From NCBI RefSeq assembly GCF_021442385.1, contig NZ_MUZA01000010.1:1-64000 (forward strand): 64,000 nt of DNA, read 5' to 3'. A model generated the notes under the pieces. It did no database searches. It was not told where the DNA came from and saw nothing but the letters and a program-made list of their open reading frames with translations. Positions 8,899 through 17,094 of this stretch are shown here, piece after piece. Position 1 is the stretch's first letter; the number at the start of each line of letters is the position of its first letter. The DNA comes from Micromonospora sp. MH99. Its GTDB lineage: Bacteria; Actinomycetota; Actinomycetes; Mycobacteriales; Micromonosporaceae. Both the position numbers and the translations under genes were made by a program.

Positions 8899-10220
8899 GC
8901 GAGACGGGACCCGGTGGCGACGCGGTGAAGCCGTGGTTGTTGCTCGACATCGACGGGGTCCTCAACCCCACCGGGGACCACGCCGACCGTGGCTTCACAC
9001 CCCACGACCTGGACGGCCACCAGGTGCAGCTCAGCCCCGAGCACGGGCTGATGCTGAACGCCCTCGACCGTGAGGGACTTGTCGATCTGCGCTGGGCGAC
9101 GACCTGGAACGATGCCGCGAACGCCTACGTCGCGCCCATCGTCGGCCTGGCTGACCCGCTGCCCGTCCTGGTCATCGACCGGGCTCTGGCCGGCCCGGTG
9201 CCGTTCGGCGTGAACTGGAAGGCCGCGAGCGTGCTGGCCGAGGCGGACGGCATGCCGTTCGCCTGGCTGGACGACTTCTTCACGGACCCCGACCGGCGGT
9301 GGGCCGAGGCGCGTGTCCTCGACACGGGCGTACCCACGCTGCTCGTGCCGATCGACCCAGCGGTCGGGTTGCTCCCCGACCACCTCGATCAGGTGCGCTC
9401 ATGGGCCCGAAGCGCCTGCGGTCCCGGAGTCCTCACCGGCGCGGACCTTCTGGAGCGTACGCCGCACCTGGCGGCCGACCCGGTGTCGCGGGAACGGGCG
9501 GAATGGTTCGCGCGCACCTGCAACGCCCTGCCCGGCGAGGCGGCCGGCCTCGACCGGAGGGACCTCACCGTCTCGCTGTGGGACCGCTGCGCGACAGCGG
9601 TCACGGCCGAGCACAGCGGTGAGCCGCACGGGGTACGCCCCACCGACGAGTTCGTTCGCCAGTCCTTCCGCCGGTTCCTTCGCGGCGACGGCGCGGCAGC
9701 GATGGTCTGGGCCGACCGGGCGGCCCTGCGGGCCACCCACCCCGAGCGCGGTGCCGTGGCGCACGCCCAGGACTCGTACCGTCTCGTTCTCGAGGACCCA
9801 GCCGACCGCGACGCCGGCCGGCGGATCCAACTGCTTGTCGATTCCGCAGTGGCCGACCTCGGTATCAGCCCGGACATCCAACGCACCCACCGTTCGGTCC
9901 TGATCGGATCGCCCGGCCCGCTCGTGCAGGTCTCCGTCCGCGCGGACCGCGACGACACCTCCAGTGACCTGACCGTCGCCTTCGGTCACGGCGGTCGCGC
10001 CGAACGGGTCCCGTACGATCAGCTGTTACGCGACGGTCCGGACGCTCTGTTCGAGCGGGTCGCGGGAGTGGCCAGGTCCGTGGCGGAGATGCAGGAGCGC
10101 CGGCCCGCCGCCGTCGCCTACCTGCCCAGGCCCGCCGCGCGCCGGCAGCAGCAGCCGCACCAGTCGACACCGGCGGTGCGTCCACAAACGTCACCACAGC
10201 CAGCAAGGGGCAGGCGATGA
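8895..10220 (+). CDS. HAD-fold phosphatase-like protein with an unknown C-terminal half
   Basis: 441 residues. The GTG start overlaps the glycosyltransferase stop. The N-terminal part (about residues 12-190) has HAD motif I as LLLDIDGVLNP at 16-26, a motif II-like segment LRWATTWND, and FAWLDDFF as an acidic motif IV. This pattern resembles the HAD domain found in RNA-repair 'Swiss Army Knife' proteins. The rest (about 195-405) is unrecognised: a helical block, then VLIGSPGPLVQVSVRAD and DLTVAFGHGG strands, then a Pro/Gln/Arg-rich tail. A phosphatase acting on a nucleotide or sugar phosphate would fit the neighbours, but the substrate is unknown. The next gene starts inside its stop codon (ATGA). 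Confidence 0.7.
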   Translation: MSETGPGGDAVKPWLLLDIDGVLNPTGDHADRGFTPHDLDGHQVQLSPEHGLMLNALDREGLVDLRWATTWNDAANAYVAPIVGLADPLPVLVIDRALAGPVPFGVNWKAASVLAEADGMPFAWLDDFFTDPDRRWAEARVLDTGVPTLLVPIDPAVGLLPDHLDQVRSWARSACGPGVLTGADLLERTPHLAADPVSRERAEWFARTCNALPGEAAGLDRRDLTVSLWDRCATAVTAEHSGEPHGVRPTDEFVRQSFRRFLRGDGAAAMVWADRAALRATHPERGAVAHAQDSYRLVLEDPADRDAGRRIQLLVDSAVADLGISPDIQRTHRSVLIGSPGPLVQVSVRADRDDTSSDLTVAFGHGGRAERVPYDQLLRDGPDALFERVAGVARSVAEMQERRPAAVAYLPRPAARRQQQPHQSTPAVRPQTSPQPARGRR

Positions 10221-11125
10221 CATCGGAAAGTCCGAGGCACGAGGGCGGTGCCATCGATGAGGCCCGGCAGGACTACGAAGCTCTGAGCGCGGTCGGCGAG
10301 CTGTTCCCCGGCACCGCACTCGCGGAGAGCAGCAGGCAGCTCGGGCGGGGCGGTGACTGGCCGGAGAACCTGAGCGAAACCCCGCTCGTCATCGACGCCG
10401 CCTCTGCCTGGGGGCCGGGCACCGTCCTCGCGGTGGCGGCCGCCGCGCGCGCCGTCCCGCAGCTCGCCCTGGTGCTGGTGGCCGACGAGTCGGCCCGGTC
10501 GGCGGCACGTCGCCTCCTGGACGCTGCTGGCCGCGCCGAGGTCACTGTCGTGAACCGGCCCCCCGACGTGCCGTCAGTCGTCCGGTCCGCCTGCGGCGAC
10601 AGCGGGCAGCCGATCCGCTGGGTCAGCTTCGGAGAGCCTCTCCGCCTTGCGCAGCTGATCCAGCATGATCCGGACCTCGCCGGCCGGTTGCGTGTGACGC
10701 AGGCGGCGGGCAGCGGAGTACCGGCGAGCGCCACGGCCGCCCGTACGGTGCTGAACGCGGTGCGGGAGAGGCGGCTCGCCGCGCTCGACCTGGTGCTCAG
10801 CGGGCCGGGCGACGCCGGGCCGTCCATCGACGGCAGCCGCCGCCAGGCCATGGCGCTGGCCGAGGCGCTGGACGACACTGTCGACAGGTCGGATGCGGCA
10901 GCCGTGCTCAGCGACTCCGTCGCCCTGAGCGCCGCCGTGATGTTGCCCTTCGTCGACGTGGATCAGGCGGGCACCGAGGTCGACGGCGAGGGCGTCTTCC
11001 AGCGCGGCCACGACGGGGTCCGCCTGTGGTGGGGGACCGTCGAGGAGTACGACCCGCTGGTCCGCTGGCTCACCCGGGTCGTCGAGCCGTCGTCAACGGC
11101 GTCGCGGCCCGACCGAGGGGAGTGA
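10217..11125 (+). CDS. Degenerate nucleoside hydrolase-like protein
   Basis: 302 residues. After about 50 polar residues the chain follows the inosine-uridine nucleoside hydrolase fold. A first strand LVIDAASAW (57-65) is followed by a helix with LAVAAAARAVPQLALVLV. Later FGEPLRLAQLIQHDPDLAG (about 138-156) aligns with the family's GPLTNLA-x-DP block, then SATAARTVLNA and a C-terminal LSDSVALSAAVMLPFV. The calcium-binding DxDxxxDD motif is missing: only the first Asp (D60) remains. The protein may therefore be a catalytically dead sensor, or use different chemistry. The family match is by pattern, not by search. Coupled by ATGA to the HAD gene; the next gene starts three bases after its stop. 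Confidence 0.55.
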   Translation: MTSESPRHEGGAIDEARQDYEALSAVGELFPGTALAESSRQLGRGGDWPENLSETPLVIDAASAWGPGTVLAVAAAARAVPQLALVLVADESARSAARRLLDAAGRAEVTVVNRPPDVPSVVRSACGDSGQPIRWVSFGEPLRLAQLIQHDPDLAGRLRVTQAAGSGVPASATAARTVLNAVRERRLAALDLVLSGPGDAGPSIDGSRRQAMALAEALDDTVDRSDAAAVLSDSVALSAAVMLPFVDVDQAGTEVDGEGVFQRGHDGVRLWWGTVEEYDPLVRWLTRVVEPSSTASRPDRGE

Positions 11126-11128
11126 CAG

Positions 11129-12550
11129 GTGTCGGCCACCGAGGATTTCTCCGGCCTCGACGCGATCTACGAGGCTTACGGGCTGGAGTCGGCGGGCGAC
11201 CGTTCGGCGGTCGCGGAGGCGTACGCCGTCTTCCGTGAGCACCACGGGCCCTATGTCACCTCCATCGCCACGGAGATGCTGGATGACCTGCGGGCCTCCG
11301 TCGACGCCGACCCGAACACGCGGGTCGTCTTCGTGGGACGGGACGGCTTCAGCCTCGGCGTGGCCGTCCGTGCGCTGGACCCTGACTTCTTCGACGCGCA
11401 CTGCCACAACGTGGTGCTCTCCCGGGCACTCGCCGAGGCCGCGGTTCAGGACAAGGAGAAGAACAGCGGGGCCGAGTACCCACAGCTCCAGCCTTACCGG
11501 GAGATCTCCAAGTCGGTCGACGACCGGGACATCGACGGCGCCTACCAGCGACTCACCCGGTACCTGCGGGGGAACGGCATTCCGGTGGGCAAGGAAGGCA
11601 GCAGCGTCACATTCGTCGACAGTTGTCTGAAGGGGACGATTCAGGAACTGTGCGCCGCGGTCTATCCCAAGACCGAGTTCACCGGTCGATACATGTTCTA
11701 CTACGGCATCGAAGGTGATCCGCATCCCGGGAGCAAGAAGGGATATGCGCTGCACCGCGAGGGTGGCATCGGCGGAGGCCTGAAGACGCTCCCGGACGAC
11801 CCCGCTCTCACCTTCGGCAGCATCCCGGCGATCCGCGTCATCGAGAACGCGTTGCAGGGCCCGTTGAGCAGTCCGAAACGGATCAAGGACGACGCGCCCG
11901 ACCAGACACGCCTGATTGACACCCCGGACCGGACGTGGGGATGCAATCCCGTGCTGGTCGCCGAGCCCTACCGCACTCCCGCTGTGCGCGAAGCCAGCAA
12001 GGTCGCGGCGTTGCTCGCCGTCCACGACAGCGCGGTGGACGTCAGGAACGGTACCCCGCTCGACACCGCTGCGGTGCGTGAGCAGTTCACCACGCAGGTG
12101 CGTTCCTGGATCAACCGCAGTGACGACGTGGAGCCGGGACTGAACCGGATCCTGGACAGCTTCGTCCACCGCGACGACCACCGCCTCGTCCGCCGCCTGG
12201 ACGACCTCATGCACGAGGCACGTCTTCCCGAGGACACCCGGACCCAGTTCTGGACGAAGTTCGACGAGGTCACCTCGATGGACGACAAGAAGAACTTCAT
12301 CGAGCAGTTCCGGAACGTGACCCAGCGGGGTCCTGACGTCGGGCCGCCGCGCGGGGAGATCGACGCCCCGCACCGCCGCGCCGAGAAGGGCCAGCCGTGG
12401 CTGCAGGGCATCGCACCCGCGGCGGGCGGCGCGGTGCCTCAGGTGCCTCCCCAGCGGGCACGGCCGTCCGGCAGCAACGCTCCGGGGCGGATCTCCGGCG
12501 GTACGCGGCACACCGGGCGGCCCCGGCGGCCCGACGCTCCGAGCCGCTGA
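11129..12550 (+). CDS. COG5610-like predicted HAD-superfamily protein
   Basis: 473 residues, GTG start behind GGGGAG. Two segments resemble COG5610-type proteins often found beside glycosyltransferases: VVFVGRDGFSLG at 67-78 (compare ARDG near motif I) and VTFVDSCLKGTIQEL at 160-174 (compare VDIGWxGTIQ). Between them are a conserved SRALAEAAV helix and a substrate-like loop. The C-terminal part (about 300-400) is helical and charged; the last 70 residues are a Pro/Gly/Arg-rich tail like those of the two preceding enzymes. Function unknown; a phosphohydrolase-like role in glycan or nucleotide chemistry is inference. Three cluster proteins share such tails, which may mean a common partner. Confidence 0.55.
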   Translation: MSATEDFSGLDAIYEAYGLESAGDRSAVAEAYAVFREHHGPYVTSIATEMLDDLRASVDADPNTRVVFVGRDGFSLGVAVRALDPDFFDAHCHNVVLSRALAEAAVQDKEKNSGAEYPQLQPYREISKSVDDRDIDGAYQRLTRYLRGNGIPVGKEGSSVTFVDSCLKGTIQELCAAVYPKTEFTGRYMFYYGIEGDPHPGSKKGYALHREGGIGGGLKTLPDDPALTFGSIPAIRVIENALQGPLSSPKRIKDDAPDQTRLIDTPDRTWGCNPVLVAEPYRTPAVREASKVAALLAVHDSAVDVRNGTPLDTAAVREQFTTQVRSWINRSDDVEPGLNRILDSFVHRDDHRLVRRLDDLMHEARLPEDTRTQFWTKFDEVTSMDDKKNFIEQFRNVTQRGPDVGPPRGEIDAPHRRAEKGQPWLQGIAPAAGGAVPQVPPQRARPSGSNAPGRISGGTRHTGRPRRPDAPSR

Positions 12551-12576
12551 CCCCTCAGACAGGAAGGGCCTCGCCA

Positions 12577-13146
12577 ATGCCTATCGAGTCCGGCCTCGCC
12601 GCCGCGTACCCCCGGCTGTGCGCCCCACAGCGGTGGGAATGGGGTGGCCTCGACGCCCAGTTCAGCACCGAAGCACCGGCGGACGCGCTGGTCACCAACG
12701 TGCACGTCGTCGGGTTCAGCGGCGACCAGGTCATCCTGTGCCGCGACGACCGCGACGTGTGGTTCCTCCCCGGGGGCACGCGCGAACCCGGTGAGAGCGT
12801 CGCGGACTGCGTCGGGCGGGAGCTGCTGGAGGAGGCGGGCGCGGTCCTCACCAGCCCGCTGACCCTGGTGGGCGCGCACCACTGCGTCACCGACCGCCCG
12901 CTGCCGTACCGGCCGCACCAGCCGCATCCGGAGAAGGCCTGGCTGTGGTGCACCGCGGACGCCTCGATCGTCCAGGCACCGACGATGCCGGAGAACGCGG
13001 AACAAATCGTCGAGGTCCGCGCGGTGCCGGTCCCCGAGGCCGCCGTGTTGCTGCTCACCGATCAGCCCTGGCTTCCCGACCTGCTCATGCTCGCCGTGGA
13101 GACGCGCAGGCGCACCGAGCATGGTGGTGATGTCGCCGCCCGATAG
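12577..13146 (+). CDS. Nudix hydrolase
   Basis: 189 residues, ATG start with AGGAAGGG about ten bases upstream. It carries a complete Nudix box at residues 67-89: G, five residues, E72, seven residues, then RELLEEAGA. A VVGFSGDQVILCRDD strand lies before it and a long WLWCTADASIV insertion after. It would hydrolyse a nucleoside diphosphate linked to another moiety. As last gene of the GT4/HAD/nucleoside-hydrolase-like run, it suggests that the cluster makes, modifies or clears a nucleotide-linked compound. Followed by a strong hairpin terminator at 13201-13242. An earlier in-frame region from 12397 overlaps the previous gene and is not used. Confidence 0.82.
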   Translation: MPIESGLAAAYPRLCAPQRWEWGGLDAQFSTEAPADALVTNVHVVGFSGDQVILCRDDRDVWFLPGGTREPGESVADCVGRELLEEAGAVLTSPLTLVGAHHCVTDRPLPYRPHQPHPEKAWLWCTADASIVQAPTMPENAEQIVEVRAVPVPEAAVLLLTDQPWLPDLLMLAVETRRRTEHGGDVAAR

Positions 13147-13200
13147 CGCCAGTCCGTGCGGTACGCGAAGCCCGCGAGCGGCAGGCGGGCGCACACAGAA

Positions 13201-13242
13201 CAGCCCCCTGGTGGACGATTGTCGATGATCAGGGGGCTGTTT
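13201..13242 (+). terminator. Rho-independent terminator after the Nudix gene
   Basis: CAGCCCCCTG at 13201-13210 pairs perfectly with CAGGGGGCTG at 13230-13239, with a 19-base loop, followed by TTT. It closes the 7105-13146 transcription unit before the tRNA genes, which are on the other strand. Confidence 0.75.
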
Positions 13243-13258
13243 AACTGCTCAAACTCTG

Positions 13259-13331
13259 TGCGCCCGAAGGGACTCGAACCCCTAACCTTCTGATCCGTAG
13301 TCAGATGCTCTATCCATTGAGCTACGGGCGC
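13259..13331 (-). tRNA. tRNA-Arg (anticodon ACG)
   Basis: 73 nt. The reverse strand folds as a full cloverleaf: acceptor GCGCCCG (13331-13325) pairs with CGGGCGC, discriminator A at 13259. The anticodon loop CTACGGA sits in the stem TCTGA/TCAGA, and the T arm contains GGTTCGAGTCC. Anticodon ACG reads CGU and CGC. No CCA is encoded. It lies directly beyond the end of the transfer/metabolism block, and a tRNA 3' end is a common integration site, so it is a candidate attachment locus. No second att copy was found in the window. Confidence 0.95.
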
Positions 13332-13366
13332 TCGTGCTCAGCCAGTGTACACACCCGGCTTTCGCG

Positions 13367-13457
13367 CGGAGACTCCGGGATTCGAACCCGGGAGGGGCTT
13401 TAAGACCCCAACCGCATTAGCAGTGCGGCGCCATAGACCAGACTAGGCGAAGTCTCC
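13367..13457 (-). tRNA. tRNA-Ser (anticodon GCT)
   Basis: 91 nt with a long variable arm, as expected for class II tRNA-Ser. Acceptor GGAGACT pairs with AGTCTCC, discriminator G at 13367. The anticodon loop CTGCTAA lies in the stem CCGCA/TGCGG, giving anticodon GCT for AGC and AGU codons. T arm GGTTCGAATCC. It lies 35 bases upstream of tRNA-Arg on the same strand, and the two are probably cotranscribed. Confidence 0.95.
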
Positions 13458-13603
13458 CTGGTGATCCGCAGACCACCGCGCCCGAGGATACAGGTCGCCA
13501 CCCACCGGGAGCAAAACGACTTCCGGTGTACGACCGCCAGTGCTCCCCGCCGCCTGTGCCGCCTCCCTGTGCGACGGTGTGATCGGGACTACGCTCCATC
13601 GAT

Positions 13604-15034
13604 ATGCAGGAGCAGCAGCCGCCCAGCGAGCCGACCCGCCAAGAGCCTGCTGACCGAGCGCGCAGGCGCTCTCCGCGGGCCACTTTCACCCCGCCCGCAG
13701 CCGCCGAGCAGACGGCGGAGAAGACCGAGCCGACGTCCGGGCCGGCGGCGGCTCCCGCGCCACCTGGGCAGCGTCCTCGACGGCCCCGACCCGCCCCGGC
13801 GGTGCTGTTCCAGCCACCGGAGCCGGAGCGGGTCCTGCCTCGACAGCCGGGCAGCAGCGAGCCGGTTCCGCCGGCCGAGGTGACAACACCGACCGGGCCG
13901 ACCCGTCCACCGCAGCCGGTGACGCCGCCCGCACCGGGCGAACCGGCCGGGACCACCAAGCCGGCCGCGACGCGCCGGCCGGACGAGGCGTCCAGCGCGG
14001 CGCAGGAGGACGGGCCGGTGCCTGGAGCCGGCCCACAGCAGCCGGCGAACCCGTCGAAGCGGACGCCGCGCGCCACCTCCGCGCGTCCGGCGAGCACCCG
14101 CAGGAAGGCCCCGGCCGGCGATGTGACGGCCACGACACCGCCCCCGGCCACCTCCGCCCCGACGACCACCCCGACCAGACGCACCGCCACACCTGCCAGG
14201 AGCACCCCCACACCGGCCAAAAGCACCGCCGCACCGGCCAAGCGCGCGGCCGCCCCTCGCAAGACCGCCGCGTCGAAGAAGGCCGCACCCCCGGCCGAGC
14301 AGTCGCCGCCGATGATCATCACCGCCCCGGCGACGGGGCGGTCGATGGCGGTGCCGGCGTCGGGGCGTACCCCGGAATCGGATCTGCGGGCGGTGATCGC
14401 CCGCCTGCGCGACCACCCGGGCTTCGCACCGGAGCTGCTGGCTCTGGAGGCGGTGCGGGCGCTCGGTCCGGGCGCCGCCGAGTGGGCCGAGCGGCTGCGG
14501 GCCCGCTATCCGGACGCTCCGGCGGACGGCGTGGCGCGGCTGGCGACCCGGCGGTACGTGCGGGCGGCGGGCGCGGGTGGGGCGGCGTCCGCGCTGGCGG
14601 GGCTCTTCGCGCCGCTGGCGGAGTTGGGCTCGGTGCTCTGGACCCAGTCGAACCTGGTGCTGCACCTGGCGGCGGCGTACGGCCGGGACCCGGCGCATCC
14701 CGACCGGGCGGCCGAACTGCTGGTGTTGACCCAGGTGCATCCGGACGCGGCGAGCGCCGAGGCGGCGTTGGCCGGTGCGCGGGCGGCGCACGAGCCGGTG
14801 GAGGGGACGTGGCCGAGGGCGGCGGAGGCGGCGTGGCGACTCGCGGCACCGCTCACCGCGCAGGCCGGAGGGTGGGTTGCGCTGCGGTTGGCGTCCCGGC
14901 TGTTGCCGGGCGCGGCGGTGGTCGCCGCCACGTTGGGCGACGCCGCGGCGACCGATCGGCTCGCTGCCCGCGCGATCGCTGCCTACCGGCCGCGTCAGAG
15001 CCAGCTGAACCAGTCGCGGGGCAGCAGCGCGTAG
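13604..15034 (+). CDS. EcsC-like protein with a long basic Pro/Ala-rich N-terminal region
   Basis: 476 residues. Residues 1-240 are low complexity (Pro, Ala, Thr, Arg, Lys). They include histone H1-like runs such as TPAKSTAAPAKRAAAPRK, likely disordered and possibly nucleic-acid- or membrane-binding. The folded part, about 260-460, resembles the EcsC family: an LRAVIARLRDHPGF start, a glycine-rich LATRRYVRAAGAGGAASALAG segment, then LVLHLAAAYGRDP and a C-terminal hydrophobic helix. EcsC proteins are membrane-associated but poorly understood. The gene converges on the CPBP protease gene and the two overlap by 40 bases tail to tail. ATG start; the weak upstream purine run leaves some doubt about the exact start. 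Confidence 0.65.
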   Translation: MQEQQPPSEPTRQEPADRARRRSPRATFTPPAAAEQTAEKTEPTSGPAAAPAPPGQRPRRPRPAPAVLFQPPEPERVLPRQPGSSEPVPPAEVTTPTGPTRPPQPVTPPAPGEPAGTTKPAATRRPDEASSAAQEDGPVPGAGPQQPANPSKRTPRATSARPASTRRKAPAGDVTATTPPPATSAPTTTPTRRTATPARSTPTPAKSTAAPAKRAAAPRKTAASKKAAPPAEQSPPMIITAPATGRSMAVPASGRTPESDLRAVIARLRDHPGFAPELLALEAVRALGPGAAEWAERLRARYPDAPADGVARLATRRYVRAAGAGGAASALAGLFAPLAELGSVLWTQSNLVLHLAAAYGRDPAHPDRAAELLVLTQVHPDAASAEAALAGARAAHEPVEGTWPRAAEAAWRLAAPLTAQAGGWVALRLASRLLPGAAVVAATLGDAAATDRLAARAIAAYRPRQSQLNQSRGSSA

Positions 15035-15765
15035 CCGACGAAGGCGACCACGTCGAGCACTGTGTGCGCGATGATCAGCGGTAGCACCCGCCGGGTACGC
15101 AGGTAGAACAGGCTGAAGATCACGCCCATGATCGCGTTGCCGACGAACGCGCCGAAGCCCTGGTAGAGGTGGTAGCTACCGCGTAGCAGCGCGCTGGCGG
15201 CGACGATCGCGGCGAGCCGCCACTGGAGTTGGCGCAGCCGGGTGACCAGATAGCCGACCACGATCACCTCCTCCAGCACGGCGTTCTGCACGGCGGAGAG
15301 GATCAGCACCGGAACCGCCCACCAGACGTGCGGCAGGGCCGCCGGCACCAGCGTGGCGTTGATGCCGAGCTGTGCCGCCGCCCAGAACAGCGCCAGGCCG
15401 GGCAGGCCGATCAGCGCGGCCAGGCCGGCACCCCGGGCCAGGTCCTGGCCGGGCCGCCGCGCGTCCAGGCCGAGGGTCCGCGCCGGGTCGCCGGGGTCGC
15501 GGCTGAGCAGGTGTACGGCGAGCAGCACGGGCAGCAGCGCGAAGACGATGCCGAGGAGCTGGTACGTCAGGTCGAGCCAGGGTCGGGCCGACGCCGAGGT
15601 GTTCAGTGCGGCGGTCTGCTTGGAGAGCGGCCCCTCGGCGGTCAGCTTCGCGATGATCGAGACCACCGCGTAGACCGCGGACTGGCCGAGGGAGAGGCCG
15701 AGGACCAGCAGCGTCTCGGTCCCCAGTACTCGGCGGGACACCGGGCGGGTCAGCTCAACGGTCAC
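14995..15765 (-). CDS. CPBP-family intramembrane metalloprotease (CAAX protease-like)
   Basis: 256 residues from the GTG at 15765; an ATG at 15831 would add 22 polar residues. About seven hydrophobic segments. The conserved CPBP motifs are present: EE in AVLEEVIVVGYLVTRL, then LLRGSYHLYQG (arginine plus histidine), and HTVLDVVAF (histidine and aspartate). These form the glutamate/histidine active site of Rce1-type intramembrane endopeptidases. In bacteria such proteins process small peptides or act in immunity and self-protection; the substrate here is unknown. The 3' end overlaps the EcsC-like gene. Confidence 0.85.
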   Translation of the reverse strand: MTVELTRPVSRRVLGTETLLVLGLSLGQSAVYAVVSIIAKLTAEGPLSKQTAALNTSASARPWLDLTYQLLGIVFALLPVLLAVHLLSRDPGDPARTLGLDARRPGQDLARGAGLAALIGLPGLALFWAAAQLGINATLVPAALPHVWWAVPVLILSAVQNAVLEEVIVVGYLVTRLRQLQWRLAAIVAASALLRGSYHLYQGFGAFVGNAIMGVIFSLFYLRTRRVLPLIIAHTVLDVVAFVGYALLPRDWFSWL

Positions 15766-15909
15766 CGCACCACTCTGCCCGACGGACGGCACCGGGGGCA
15801 CGGCCGATCGGCCGGCGTGAACCGATCGCACATTCTGTGCGACCGGTGAGCACGCTCCGTGGAGATTCTATGAGCGCCCGATCCGCTGCCGTCTGGAGAA
15901 GGAGCACCG

Positions 15910-17025
15910 GTGGACAACGTCGCACGGTTGCTGAAGGAGAGCTGGACCCTCGTCGAGGAGGACCGGGAGCGGCTGAGCGGGCACTTCTACGCCCGGCTGT
16001 TCCTGCTCGACCCCACCCTGCGGCAGCTCTTCCCAGTGCAGATGAACGGCCAGGGTGACCGCCTGCTGGAAGCGATCATCACGGCGATCCACACCGTGGA
16101 CGACCCGGAGAGCTTCGACGAGTTCCTGCGTGCGCTGGGCCGGGACCACCGCAAGTACCACGTCGACGACAAGCACTACGCGACGATGGGCGTCGCGCTG
16201 CTGGACGCGCTGCGCAGCACCGCTGGCGACGGCTGGAATCTGGAGTACGACCAGGCGTGGCGGGACGCGTACGCGGCGATCGCGGCGAAGATGACGGCCG
16301 GGGCGGCCGACGACGACAACCCGCCGTTCTGGCACGCCGAGGTGTTGACCCACGAGCGGCACGGCCCGGACATCGCCGTGCTGACCTGCCGGGCCCTGCA
16401 ACATCCGCTGTCCTGGCGGGCGGGCCAGTACGTCAGCCTGGAGCTGCCCCGCTTCCACCCGAGGGTGTGGCGGAACTACTCGGTGGCGAACGCCCCGAAC
16501 GACGACAACGTGCTGGAGTTCCACGTGCGGAGCCCCGGCGCGGGTTGGGTGTCCGGGGCGCTGGTGCGCCGCGTACAGCCGGGGCACCTGCTGCGCCTGG
16601 CGGCGCCGATGGGGTCGATGACCCTGGACCGCTCCTCCGAGCGGGACATCCTCTGCGTGGCCGGTGGCGTCGGGCTGGCGCCGATCAAGGCGCTGGTCGA
16701 GGAGTTGGCCAGCTACAACCGGACCCGCTGGGTGCACGTCTTCTACGGCGCCCGGCACGCGACGGACCTGTACGGGCTGGCCGGCCTGCAGGAGTTGGTG
16801 GCCGCGCACCCGTGGTTGTCGGTCACGGCGGCGTGCAGCGACGATCCCGACTTCGACGGCGAGTTGGGCGACATCCCGGACGTGGTGGCCCGGTACGGCC
16901 CGTGGACGACGCACGACTGCTACGTCTCCGGGTCGGCGCAGATGGTTCGGTCGACACTGCGGGTGCTGGCCGCCGACGAGGTGCCGCCGCCGAACATCCG
17001 CTACGACACGTTCGGCGATCTCTAG
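15910..17025 (+). CDS. Flavohaemoprotein-like globin-reductase
   Basis: 371 residues. An N-terminal globin domain (1-135) has the distal aromatic pair HFYARLF (Y27) and a proximal histidine in HRKYHVDDKHY (likely H84). It is followed by an FAD-binding barrel with RNYSVANAP near 188-196 and an NAD-binding domain with VAGGVGLAPIKAL near 250-262. This is the architecture of nitric oxide dioxygenase, which converts NO and O2 to nitrate. The protein is about 30 residues shorter than E. coli Hmp and its globin heme pocket is less canonical. The GTG start has GAAGGAG six bases upstream. It stands alone, followed by a strong hairpin at 17043-17082. Confidence 0.85.
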   Translation: MDNVARLLKESWTLVEEDRERLSGHFYARLFLLDPTLRQLFPVQMNGQGDRLLEAIITAIHTVDDPESFDEFLRALGRDHRKYHVDDKHYATMGVALLDALRSTAGDGWNLEYDQAWRDAYAAIAAKMTAGAADDDNPPFWHAEVLTHERHGPDIAVLTCRALQHPLSWRAGQYVSLELPRFHPRVWRNYSVANAPNDDNVLEFHVRSPGAGWVSGALVRRVQPGHLLRLAAPMGSMTLDRSSERDILCVAGGVGLAPIKALVEELASYNRTRWVHVFYGARHATDLYGLAGLQELVAAHPWLSVTAACSDDPDFDGELGDIPDVVARYGPWTTHDCYVSGSAQMVRSTLRVLAADEVPPPNIRYDTFGDL

Positions 17026-17042
17026 ACGTTCCTCCCCCCACA

Positions 17043-17082
17043 CCGGGGCGCGTGCCCCTGCCCCCTGGGGCACGCGCCCCGG
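17043..17082. terminator. Bidirectional hairpin terminator
   Basis: A perfect 16-bp stem with an eight-base loop: CCGGGGCGCGTGCCCC at 17043-17058 and its reverse complement at 17067-17082. It lies between the convergent flavohaemoprotein gene and the XRE-deformylase gene, so it can end both transcripts. Confidence 0.7.
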
Positions 17083-17094
17083 CCCCCGCCCTGG

